This document shows positions 54,845 through 62,467 of a stretch of DNA of 64,000 bases, piece by piece. Source of the stretch: [Leptolyngbya] sp. JSC-1 (GTDB lineage Bacteria; Cyanobacteriota; Cyanobacteriia; Elainellales; Elainellaceae). Under the pieces are notes generated by a model, which saw nothing but the letters and a program-made list of their open reading frames with translations, had not been told where the DNA came from and searched no databases. Location of the stretch: the NCBI GenBank assembly GCA_000733415.1, contig KL662191.1, positions 1,873,029-1,937,028 of the forward strand, given 5' to 3'. Positions within the stretch are counted from its first letter, which is position 1; every line of letters starts with the position of its first letter. The position numbers and the translations under genes are program-made.

Positions 54845-55009
54845 AGCAGGGGAGTTGACAGGGGTAGCAATGTCCTAGTCATCCTATCAGGTTTGTCTAG
54901 TGGTTCGCCTACGGCTCACGCGCTTTCCTTCCCCCCCCCCCGCTTGTTGCTTGCTTCCCGCAGGGTGGGTGGGGGCAGACGCTTTAACGTTCTGGCCTGC
55001 TTGTAGCCG
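54845..55009. other. Spacer with C12 homopolymer
   Basis: A run of twelve Cs lies at about 54931-54942, followed by CGCTTGTTGCTTGCTTCCCGC and GGGTGGGTGGGGG (54963-54975). The C-run and G-run could pair. No gene is present. Long C-runs are prone to both replication slippage and base-call errors. Confidence 0.5.
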
Positions 55010-56212
55010 CTAATCTTTGATACCAGAGAAGTTTTCAAACCAGCCGCGCCGTTTGAAGTACAGCACAAGTGCCAGCGTAATCCCCAGCATCAGCAATAAA
55101 CAGGCCGGATAGCCCCAATACCATTCCAGCTCCGGCATATTCCAGGGAGAGGAATCTGGGTTGAAGTTCATGCCATAGAGTCCGGCAACAAAAGTAAGAG
55201 GAATAAAAATAGTCGAAACAATCGTCAGAGTCTTCATGACCTCGTTCATGCGGTTGCCCACCGAGGAAACATACACATCCATCAAGCTAGATGCCACTTC
55301 CCGATAGGTTTCCACCATATCAATCACCTGCACCGTATGGTCGTAACAGTCGCGTAGATAGACCCGCACTTCGTCGCTGATCAAATCATGGCAATCGCGA
55401 ATCAGGCTGTTAATCGCATCGCGCTGCGGCCAGATCGCCCGCCGTAGGGCTAACAGCTCGCGCCGGATGCGGTGGATTTTTTCCAAACTCTGGTGCGTCG
55501 GACTTTCGACCACTTCGTTTTCCAGTTCTTCCAGCGCTTCACCATATTCTTCTAAAACTGGGAAGAATCCGTCAATAATGGCATCAATCAAGGCATAGGC
55601 TAGATAATCTGCTCCATGCTGCCGAATCGTGCCCTTGGCGAGCCGAATTCGTTCCCGCACTGGGCCAAAGCAATCATAATCCGGCTCTTCCTGTACGGTG
55701 AGCAAATAATGTCTGCCCAAAATCAGGCTGACCTGTTCGGCCACAAATCCACGCCCGTTTTCCTTTGGAGTTACCATGCGGGCAATCAACAACACCTGAT
55801 CGCCGTATTCATCAATTTTGGGGCGCTGGGGTACATTCACCACGTCTTCTAGCATCAGCGGATGCAAGTCAAACACCTCCCCAATCCGCCGCAACACATC
55901 CTCGTTGCCCAACCCCTGCACATCCACCCAGGAAACGGAGACCGAATCGAGGTAGGGAGTGCAATCTTCTGGCTGATCGATCTTGACCCGAACCGCTTTG
56001 CTGGAATCGTAATCAATCAAGAAAATTACCGGCGGCGAGGCATCTGCTTCGATACTGAGGGTGCCAGGAATACTGCCCGGTTCATCCGAGAAATACTCGA
56101 AGTATTCGTCTTCCTCTTCGGGTTCGGTGTTGATGAACGGCAATTTTTGCAGGGACAGTCCAGCTAGGGGCGTATCCCCATTCGGGACAGTACGGGAAGG
56201 TCGGTTGGTCAT
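55010..56212 (-). CDS. corA: CorA-type Mg2+/Co2+ transporter
   Basis: 400-residue CorA family channel. A long soluble N-terminal domain with a cytoplasmic funnel of helices (about residues 60-330) precedes two C-terminal transmembrane helices. TLTIVSTIFIPLTFVAGLYGMNF carries the GMN signature at its end; the second helix is YPACLLLMLGITLALVLYF. EYGEALEELENEVVESPTHQ is the long stalk helix. Imports magnesium, important for chlorophyll and ribosomes. Stands alone. Confidence 0.94.
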   Translation of the reverse strand: MTNRPSRTVPNGDTPLAGLSLQKLPFINTEPEEEDEYFEYFSDEPGSIPGTLSIEADASPPVIFLIDYDSSKAVRVKIDQPEDCTPYLDSVSVSWVDVQGLGNEDVLRRIGEVFDLHPLMLEDVVNVPQRPKIDEYGDQVLLIARMVTPKENGRGFVAEQVSLILGRHYLLTVQEEPDYDCFGPVRERIRLAKGTIRQHGADYLAYALIDAIIDGFFPVLEEYGEALEELENEVVESPTHQSLEKIHRIRRELLALRRAIWPQRDAINSLIRDCHDLISDEVRVYLRDCYDHTVQVIDMVETYREVASSLMDVYVSSVGNRMNEVMKTLTIVSTIFIPLTFVAGLYGMNFNPDSSPWNMPELEWYWGYPACLLLMLGITLALVLYFKRRGWFENFSGIKD

Positions 56213-56382
56213 GGCTTGACTCGGATGCTTGGTATTAGCTCGACATGGAAGAGGGTTAGCGTGATTGTACTCAATTCATGCCATCAACAGGTTAATCAAC
56301 CAACCACGTCATTTTTGATCCCCAGGCATTTTATAGTGGAATTGCTGCGAATGGTCGGCAAGACGCTTGAGGTATCAAAGTT

Positions 56383-57567
56383 GTGAAAGCAATTACTCTG
56401 CTGGGTTCAACCGGCTCGATTGGAACGCAAACGCTCGATATTGTTTCCCAATATCCCGATCAATTTCGAATTGTGGGGCTAGCTGCACGCAATAATGTTC
56501 AACTCCTAGCCCAGCAAGTCCGGCAGTTTCGTCCCCAGATTGTGGCGATTTGCAACCCGGATCAGCTACCTCTGCTGAAAGAAGCGATTGCCGACCTCGA
56601 TCCACAGCCGATTCTGCTCGGCGGAGAAGCCGGTGTGGTAGAAGTAGCCCGCTATGGTGATACCCAAGCCGTGGTGACGGGGATTGTGGGCTGTGCCGGA
56701 CTGCTGCCCACGATTGCCGCCATTCAAGCTGGGAAAGACATTGCCCTAGCCAACAAAGAAACCTTGATCGCGGGCGGTCCGGTGGTGCTGCCGCTGTTGC
56801 AGGAACATGGCGTGAAGCTACTGCCTGCCGACTCCGAGCATTCAGCCATCTTTCAGTGCCTTCAGGGTGTGCCAGCGGGTGGACTGCGGCGAATTTTGCT
56901 GACCGCTTCCGGAGGCGCGTTTCGGGATTTGCCGGTCGAAAAGCTGGCTACCGTAACGGTGGCTGACGCGCTGAAGCATCCCAACTGGTCGATGGGGCAA
57001 AAAATCACGATCGACTCGGCTACGCTGATGAACAAAGGCTTGGAAGTGATCGAAGCTCATTTTCTATTTGGCGTAGACTACGACCAGATCGAGATTGTGA
57101 TTCATCCACAGAGCATTATCCATTCCTTGATTGAACTGCAAGACACCTCGGTGCTGGCGCAGTTGGGCTGGGCGGATATGCGGCTGCCCTTGCTCTATGC
57201 CCTCTCCTACCCAGAGCGGATTTCCACTAACTGGGAGCGGTTAGATTTAGTCAAAGTTGGTAGCCTCACCTTCCGCGAACCCGATCACCAGAAATATCCC
57301 TGCATGAAGTTGGCCTACGCCGCCGGACGCGCCGGGGGAACCATGCCAGCCGTCCTAAATGCCGCTAACGAACAGGTGGTCGCTTTATTCCTAGACAAAA
57401 AAATTGGTTTCCTCGATATACCTCGCCTGATCGAAACCGTCTGCGACCGCCACACAGCTCACAATCTTTCTAGCCCTACGCTCGACGATATTCTAGAAGC
57501 CGATCGCTGGGCGCGGCAAGAGGTGTTAGCCATCCACAGCAAGCTTGATCAGGTCGTAGTCGTTTAA
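56383..57567 (+). CDS. dxr: 1-deoxy-D-xylulose-5-phosphate reductoisomerase
   Basis: Second enzyme of the MEP isoprenoid pathway, needed for carotenoids, phytol and quinone tails; target of fosmidomycin. The 394-residue protein starts with GTG at 56383: MKAITLLGSTGSIGTQTLDI carries the NADPH motif. DIALANKETLIAGG (about 112) and LLPADSEHSAIFQCLQG (near 142) hold the metal and substrate residues, and ASGGAFRDLP the flexible loop. Length typical. Divergent from corA, with 170 bases between. Confidence 0.96.
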   Translation: MKAITLLGSTGSIGTQTLDIVSQYPDQFRIVGLAARNNVQLLAQQVRQFRPQIVAICNPDQLPLLKEAIADLDPQPILLGGEAGVVEVARYGDTQAVVTGIVGCAGLLPTIAAIQAGKDIALANKETLIAGGPVVLPLLQEHGVKLLPADSEHSAIFQCLQGVPAGGLRRILLTASGGAFRDLPVEKLATVTVADALKHPNWSMGQKITIDSATLMNKGLEVIEAHFLFGVDYDQIEIVIHPQSIIHSLIELQDTSVLAQLGWADMRLPLLYALSYPERISTNWERLDLVKVGSLTFREPDHQKYPCMKLAYAAGRAGGTMPAVLNAANEQVVALFLDKKIGFLDIPRLIETVCDRHTAHNLSSPTLDDILEADRWARQEVLAIHSKLDQVVVV

Positions 57568-57632
57568 ATTCAATCGGTCCTGACTCTCGGTTCTTACAAT
57601 GAATGGAAGGCACAAATCCGGGAGGCTGGCTG

Positions 57633-58085
57633 ATGTCTGCTGAACTGCAACTCGATTCTCAAAGCCTTTACAATACTGATTTTGTTCGCTGGGTTGAAAC
57701 TACAGTCGAGCAACTGCGTGCCCAAGACTATGCCAATGTCGATTGGGACAACTTGATCGAGGAAATTGCTGATATGTCCAAGCGGGAGCGGAAAAGCCTC
57801 AAGAATAATCTTGTGGTGGTTCTGCTCCATTTGCTCAAGTGGCACTACCAACCCCAGCAAAGAAGCGGCAGTTGGCGAGGCAGTATTCGAGAGCACCGCC
57901 GACGCATTGCGGATGATCTTAAAGATTCACCCAGCTTAAATTCCTATTTTCAAGCCGTGTTGGCAGAATGTTATGCTAGTGCCCGCGCTCAAGCTGCCGA
58001 TGAGACCGAACTACCGCTAGAAACTTTTCCGTTTGATTGTCCCTACACGCCGAGCCAAGTGTTAGATCCTGAATTTTTGCCATAG
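57633..58085 (+). CDS. DUF29-family protein
   Basis: 150-residue protein of the DUF29 family, abundant in cyanobacteria and of unknown function. DFVRWVETTVEQLRAQDYAN (about residues 16-35) and WDNLIEEIADMSKRERKSLK, then NNLVVVLLHLLKWHYQPQQR are its marks. The start at 57633 (MSAELQLDSQS) follows GGGAGG at the right spacing; an upstream in-frame ATG at 57603 is weaker. It lies nine bases before the P450 gene and 66 bases after dxr on the same strand. Confidence 0.84.
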   Translation: MSAELQLDSQSLYNTDFVRWVETTVEQLRAQDYANVDWDNLIEEIADMSKRERKSLKNNLVVVLLHLLKWHYQPQQRSGSWRGSIREHRRRIADDLKDSPSLNSYFQAVLAECYASARAQAADETELPLETFPFDCPYTPSQVLDPEFLP

Positions 58086-58093
58086 GTTTTGCC

Positions 58094-59425
58094 ATGACTG
58101 TGCTATCAAACTTGCCTCTGCCGCCCGGTGACAATGGGTTGCCCTGGATTGGTGAAACGCTCAGTTTTTTTGGCGATCCCGATTTTGCTCAGAAAAAGCA
58201 CCAAAAGTACGGTGATCTGTTTAGAACCCGGCTATTTGGTAAACCAACCATTTTTGTGCGAGGCGTCGAGGCAAATCGCTATGTGTTGATGAATGAAAAC
58301 CGCCACTTTGTGGTGAGTTGGCCGCCTAGTACCAAAGCGTTGTTGGGCAATCTGTCGCTGGCGTTGCAGACTGGAGAGATGCACCAAAATCGTCGCAAAC
58401 TATTGGCGCAAGCCTTTATGCCGCGAGCCTTAGCAGGTTATATCGAGACAATCGAGCAAATCACACAGCAGTACCTCGACCGCTGGAGCGATCAGGGCGA
58501 ACTAATTTGGTATCCCGAACTGCGGCACTATACGTTTGACATTGCCTGTAAACTGCTGGCCGGACTGAATCACGGCTCCCAAACTCCGCTCGGCAAACTG
58601 TTTGAAGCCTGGAGCGAAGGATTGTTCTCGATTCCGGTCGCCCTGCCCTGGACGCGCTTTGGGCGGGCAAAACGCAGCCGTGAACAGCTAGCCCGCGAAC
58701 TCGAAGCGATTATTCGGCAGCGGCAGAAAAGCGCTAATTTGGGCAATGACACCCTGGGGCTACTGCTGCAAGCCCGCGACGAAAACGGCCAAGGGTTAAG
58801 CATCGCCGAACTGAAGGACCAAATTCTGCTGCTGCTGTTTGCCGGCCATGAAACCCTCACCTCAGCCGTTGCCTCTTTCTGTCTACTCGTAGCCCAACAT
58901 CCCGACGTGATGGCCAAGCTGCGAGCCGAGCAACAGCAATTTGCTGCGCTGGAACCGCTGACGCTCGACCAGCTCAAGCCAATGACTTACCTAGACCAAG
59001 TGCTGCGCGAAGTGATGCGGCACACTCCTCCTGTGGGCGGCGGCTTTCGGAAAGTGCTGGAATCCTGCGAAATCAACGGCTACCGAATTCCCAAAGGCTG
59101 GACTTTACTTTACCAAATTGGCTCCACTCACCAAGACGAGCAGCTCTATCCCGATCCCGATCGGTTTGATCCAGAGCGGTTCAGTTCCGAGCAAATGCAG
59201 CAGCAAAGCAGCGATCGCCAAAAATACGGCTACCTGCCCTTCGGCGGCGGCCTGCGCGAATGTCTGGGCAAAGAATTTGCTCGCCTAGAAATGAAAACCT
59301 TTGCAGTCCATCTAATTCGTGGCTATACCTGGGAGTTGCTGCCCGATCAAGACCTAACCCTCGTCACCATTCCCACGCCTCACCCGAAAGATGGCCTCAA
59401 GGTTCGCTTCAAAAAGATGATTTAA
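58094..59425 (+). CDS. cyp120: Cytochrome P450, CYP120-like
   Basis: 443-residue P450 of the cyanobacterial CYP120 type, related to retinoic-acid-hydroxylating CYP26. The start LPLPPGDNGLPWIGETLSFF is typical. The I-helix AGHETLTSAV (about residue 251), the ExxR in LREVMRH, and the haem loop FGGGLRECLGKEFA with Cys about 390 are all complete. No redox partner is adjacent. dxr, encoding an isoprenoid-pathway enzyme, is 0.5 kb upstream, and CYP120 family members act on isoprenoid-derived retinoids, so the proximity is suggestive only. Confidence 0.92.
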   Translation: MTVLSNLPLPPGDNGLPWIGETLSFFGDPDFAQKKHQKYGDLFRTRLFGKPTIFVRGVEANRYVLMNENRHFVVSWPPSTKALLGNLSLALQTGEMHQNRRKLLAQAFMPRALAGYIETIEQITQQYLDRWSDQGELIWYPELRHYTFDIACKLLAGLNHGSQTPLGKLFEAWSEGLFSIPVALPWTRFGRAKRSREQLARELEAIIRQRQKSANLGNDTLGLLLQARDENGQGLSIAELKDQILLLLFAGHETLTSAVASFCLLVAQHPDVMAKLRAEQQQFAALEPLTLDQLKPMTYLDQVLREVMRHTPPVGGGFRKVLESCEINGYRIPKGWTLLYQIGSTHQDEQLYPDPDRFDPERFSSEQMQQQSSDRQKYGYLPFGGGLRECLGKEFARLEMKTFAVHLIRGYTWELLPDQDLTLVTIPTPHPKDGLKVRFKKMI

Positions 59426-59427
59426 CT

Positions 59428-59991
59428 TCACCCTTCCTCATTCCACAGCCGCTCTAGCTGATAGCGCCATGCTCCCATCACGTCACTGCGGGTTTGGCTA
59501 CCGGCATCGATGTCCCCCATAATTCCTTCCTGGTAAAACCGATCCAGCGTTTGCAAGGTTGCCTCTAGGGATTGGCCCTGCTGTTTAGCGGCCCGTACAA
59601 TCTGACGGATCTGGATTTCGACCAGCTTGTTAAAGCTTTCGTTTAGACCCTGCTGGTGCAGATCAATCAGCCGCACAATTGCCTGCTGAAAGTCCTGGAC
59701 GGTTAAGTTCGCCAGGTTATGCTGAAACACCCCCCACAGCATTTGCTGAAATAGGGCATAGCGGACTTCTTGAGTGTCGTCAAAATTGGCTTCTAACAGC
59801 TGCCGGTAAAACGGTTCAGCCTCTTGGGCTGGGGCTACCGTCACCAGAGCACGCAGCCAGGACTGGTCTTCCGACAACAACACCAACAGCCGCAGATTCT
59901 CCCCTTCGACCTGCCACGATTCGGGTTCGGCGACTTGTACGGCATCCCCAAACATCGATGTCAGGGTTTCGGTGATTTCTGATGGGGTCAT
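59428..59991 (-). CDS. Conserved-type hypothetical protein, secretion-chaperone-like
   Basis: 187-residue soluble acidic protein. The N-terminal part (about residues 1-130) has the mixed alpha/beta look of type III chaperone or YbjN-like folds (LLVLLSEDQSWLRALVTVAP, then FYRQLLEANFDDTQEVRYAL). A helical tail RQIVRAAKQQGQSLEATLQT and LDRFYQEGIMGD follows. Similar proteins occur across cyanobacteria but have no known role. It is convergent with the P450 gene, two bases apart. Confidence 0.62.
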   Translation of the reverse strand: MTPSEITETLTSMFGDAVQVAEPESWQVEGENLRLLVLLSEDQSWLRALVTVAPAQEAEPFYRQLLEANFDDTQEVRYALFQQMLWGVFQHNLANLTVQDFQQAIVRLIDLHQQGLNESFNKLVEIQIRQIVRAAKQQGQSLEATLQTLDRFYQEGIMGDIDAGSQTRSDVMGAWRYQLERLWNEEG

Positions 59992-60069
59992 TTCCTGCCG
60001 CTCATATAAAGGTTTTTTAGGGTTGTATCACTTTCAGGTTGTATCACACTCTACCAAAGGGAGACTCAA

Positions 60070-60096
60070 TAAAAAAGGACATAGTCTTCTATGTCC
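60070..60096 (-). terminator. Terminator of the peroxiredoxin gene
   Basis: On the minus strand GGACATAG, AAGA loop, CTATGTCC (60077-60096), then TTTTTTATT: an eight-base perfect stem and a T-run, the classical factor-independent form. It lies about 84 bases after the 1-Cys peroxiredoxin stop. Confidence 0.8.
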
Positions 60097-60179
60097 CTCA
60101 CAACAAAATATTTGTGGCCTAAAACCTATCAAACACTCTCAACAGGCGAATTCGGTTAAGGTTGTGCTATTAAATCGCC

Positions 60180-60818
60180 TTACTTGTTGGGTTGGGGAGT
60201 CATCCGCAGATAGGGCTTCAGCTCGGTGACGCCTTTGGGAAACTTCTGCTTTGCTTCGTCGGTGGGAATCGTCGGCACAACCACCACATCATCACCATCC
60301 TTCCAATCGGCGGGGGTGGCTACACTGTAGTTATCAGTGAGCTGGAGCGAGTCGATCACCCGCAGAATTTCCTCGAAATTGCGACCGGCGCTAGGTGGAT
60401 AGGTCATCGACAAGCGCAGCTTCTTGCTGGGATCGATGATAAACACCGTGCGGACCGTCACCTTGGCATTGGCGTTGGGGTGAATCATGTCATAGAGGTC
60501 AGAAACCTTCTTATCCGGATCGGCCAGGATCGGATAGTTGAGTTTGGTTCCCTGGGTTTCCTCGATGTCGCCGACCCAACCTTGGTGGGAATTAACATCA
60601 TCCACACTCAGCGCAATTACCTTAACGTTGCGCTTATCAAACTCGGGCTTCAGCTTAGCGACCGTACCGAGTTCAGTGGTGCAAACGGGGGTGTAGTCAG
60701 CTGGGTGAGAAAAAAGCACAACCCAACTATCGCCTGCCCAGTCGTAAAAGTTAATTTCACCATCCGTGGAGGCTTGGGTGAAGTTGGGAACCGTGTCCCC
60801 AAGTCGGAGTGCAACCAT
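60180..60818 (-). CDS. 1-Cys peroxiredoxin (Prx6-like)
   Basis: Thiol peroxidase of 212 residues that reduces hydrogen peroxide and alkyl hydroperoxides. The peroxidatic cysteine is Cys46 in SHPADYTPVCTTELG; the family usually has PADFTPVC, so a conservative Phe-to-Tyr change is present. The long C-terminal arm (IPTDEAKQKFPKGVTELKPY) marks the Prx6/1-Cys branch. Cytosolic. It complements the exported SOD and Msr enzymes of this window. A terminator follows at 60070-60096. Confidence 0.93.
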   Translation of the reverse strand: MVALRLGDTVPNFTQASTDGEINFYDWAGDSWVVLFSHPADYTPVCTTELGTVAKLKPEFDKRNVKVIALSVDDVNSHQGWVGDIEETQGTKLNYPILADPDKKVSDLYDMIHPNANAKVTVRTVFIIDPSKKLRLSMTYPPSAGRNFEEILRVIDSLQLTDNYSVATPADWKDGDDVVVVPTIPTDEAKQKFPKGVTELKPYLRMTPQPNK

Positions 60819-61139
60819 AACTGAAATTCCTGTCTGTTACTTCAACAACAAATCAATACTTGCCATGAACTATCATCTCACAAACTCCGGTTTCCCGATG
60901 GGGGTTTAGAGCTTTCTTAATGATTTAGGCCTTTCGCTAGGATTTCGCTAGGATTTGGTTAGCCAAACCTCTGCTTAAAATCCGCAGCCCCTATTCATAA
61001 AAACTGAGCGCAACAAATCGCAACAAAAAACCATCCGGTTTCAAGCATTCACAAGTATTCAATTGTAGCGGTAATTCAATTCCAAGATTCGGTTTTAAGA
61101 TGAGGAAGTAACTCCACACCCTGTTGCAGTTGGTTAGCG
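60819..61139. other. Divergent prx upstream region
   Basis: 321 bases with no recognised gene. It contains a direct duplication CGCTAGGATTTCGCTAGGATTT (60936-60957). The promoters for the peroxiredoxin gene and the 61140 gene should lie here. Confidence 0.35.
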
Positions 61140-61460
61140 ATGCTTCAACTCTTGCATCCACTGGTTCGCGGCTTGATTCACCTGATTCAACCAATCCTGG
61201 TACCCTTATGTTTTGGCCTCGCTTGGCTGCTAGTAGCGCTAGTTTTCTGGAGCCTTTGGAGTGCGATGCGCGATGCCGTCAGCCATGCCAAACAGATGCA
61301 TGAAATTCCCTGTGCCGACTGTCAGTTTTTTACCAACAGCCATTACTTGAAATGTCCGGTTCATCCCAATACGGCCCTGTCAACCGAGGCGATCAACTGT
61401 CCCGATTATCAAGCGGCTAGTTATTCAACGTTGCCAGATGATGAAGTCGCCAGACGATAA
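61140..61460 (+). CDS. Small four-Cys membrane protein
   Basis: 106-residue protein. One or two hydrophobic helices (residues 8-42: LIHLIQPILVPLCFGLAWLL and VALVFWSLW) precede a Cys-containing tail EIPCADCQFFTNSHYLKCPV and TEAINCPDY. The four tail cysteines (CxxC, then C and C) could bind a metal or iron-sulfur cluster. Conserved-looking small cyanobacterial protein of unknown function. The start at 61140 (MLQLLHPLVRG) gives the whole hydrophobic part. Confidence 0.65.
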   Translation: MLQLLHPLVRGLIHLIQPILVPLCFGLAWLLVALVFWSLWSAMRDAVSHAKQMHEIPCADCQFFTNSHYLKCPVHPNTALSTEAINCPDYQAASYSTLPDDEVARR

Positions 61461-61622
61461 TCCAGCAGGCAACTAGAACTGAAACTAGCCTACCGGCATT
61501 GAGGGAAACGCAACCAGGAAAACTTAGCCAAATAATTCGTCCTGTGGATTGGATTCATGTGAATTTATGCAGTTGTTCAATGCAGTTGTTCAATACAGTT
61601 TAATTGGCAAGATTGATCGGCA

Positions 61623-61982
61623 ATGTTGATTCGGAAGCTATCGGAATGCCCAGAGTTTATTGCAGGAGATGCAACTCTGCTGCGGGAATTGTTGCACCCA
61701 GATAAACAGCCTTTGGCGCTGCGCTACAGTTTGGCCCATGCAATTGTGCCACCTGGAGCTAGTTCCAAACCACACTCTCTCAAGACCACTGAGGTTTATT
61801 ACGTCCTCAGTGGCACTGCAGAAATGCATATCAATGACGATGTGCAAATGATTGTCCCCGGCGATGCGGTTTACATTCCCCCTGACGCCAAACAATTTGT
61901 GCGCAACCTGAGTACAGAACCGTTTGTCTTCCTCTGCATTGTTGACCCGGCTTGGCAACCAGAAGATGAAACTGTGGACTAG
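61623..61982 (+). CDS. Cupin-domain protein
   Basis: 119-residue single cupin. Motif 1 is KPHSLKTTEVYYVLSGTAEM (His, then Glu; about residues 50-69) and motif 2 PGDAVYIPPDAKQFVRN. The metal site is present in part: first His and Glu are there, and a second His of the HxH pair is replaced by Ser (HSL). Function unknown; could be a small regulatory or metabolic dioxygenase-like protein. It lies 485 bases before amt. Confidence 0.8.
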   Translation: MLIRKLSECPEFIAGDATLLRELLHPDKQPLALRYSLAHAIVPPGASSKPHSLKTTEVYYVLSGTAEMHINDDVQMIVPGDAVYIPPDAKQFVRNLSTEPFVFLCIVDPAWQPEDETVD

Positions 61983-62467
61983 CCCTACAAGATCTTTGTC
62001 AATCATCAGGTTGGCCTGATTGACGGTAGATGTTTCGGTCATTTGGCAAACCTAACTTGCGAATAGTGAATTTAAGTGAAGTTAAACAACCGTTGCGCAA
62101 CCACCTCATGCTGCGATTGTCATGCTTGGTCGTTTCGCGATCAATTTTGTTTAATTTTTACTGATGAATTGTGATTTAGTATACAGAATAACCTTGTTAA
62201 GAATTGATGAAATTCTAACAATACTTACTTGCATTTTCTGCATCAACAACGGCGTCACAGTCGTAACTCCCTGAACTATGACCGGTGGGTATTGAGGAGT
62301 TTGTCATTGCCGCAAGGTTAAGCTCGGCAATCTCCTAAATGGCCTCAAGTGAACAGGGTTTAGTGCGGGGTGCTGGGTTGCTCTTCCTATCCGAACGGTT
62401 TAGCTTCTGTGCTTGCTCCTTACAGCGCAGATTTAAACCTCATCACATCTTGAAGGAAATTCCTGCA
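61983..62467. other. amt upstream region
   Basis: 485 bases without a coding gene. The AT-rich middle (62140-62240) carries the likely NtcA-type site below. The long distance to amt allows a leader of over 200 bases. Confidence 0.45.
62171..62184 (+). promoter_or_regulatory. Candidate NtcA site upstream of amt
   Basis: GTG-ATTTAGTA-TAC matches the NtcA consensus GTA-N8-TAC except for one base. An overlapping GTA-TACAGAAT-AAC (62179-62192) also differs in one base. No clear TAN3T -10 box sits at the expected 22-23 bases, so support is moderate. amt genes are known NtcA targets. Confidence 0.35.

Noticed and set aside
60192..60824. 210-codon plus-strand frame opposite the peroxiredoxin
   Set aside because: It is antisense to a certain gene for its whole length and its sequence is a mirror of the peroxiredoxin codons.
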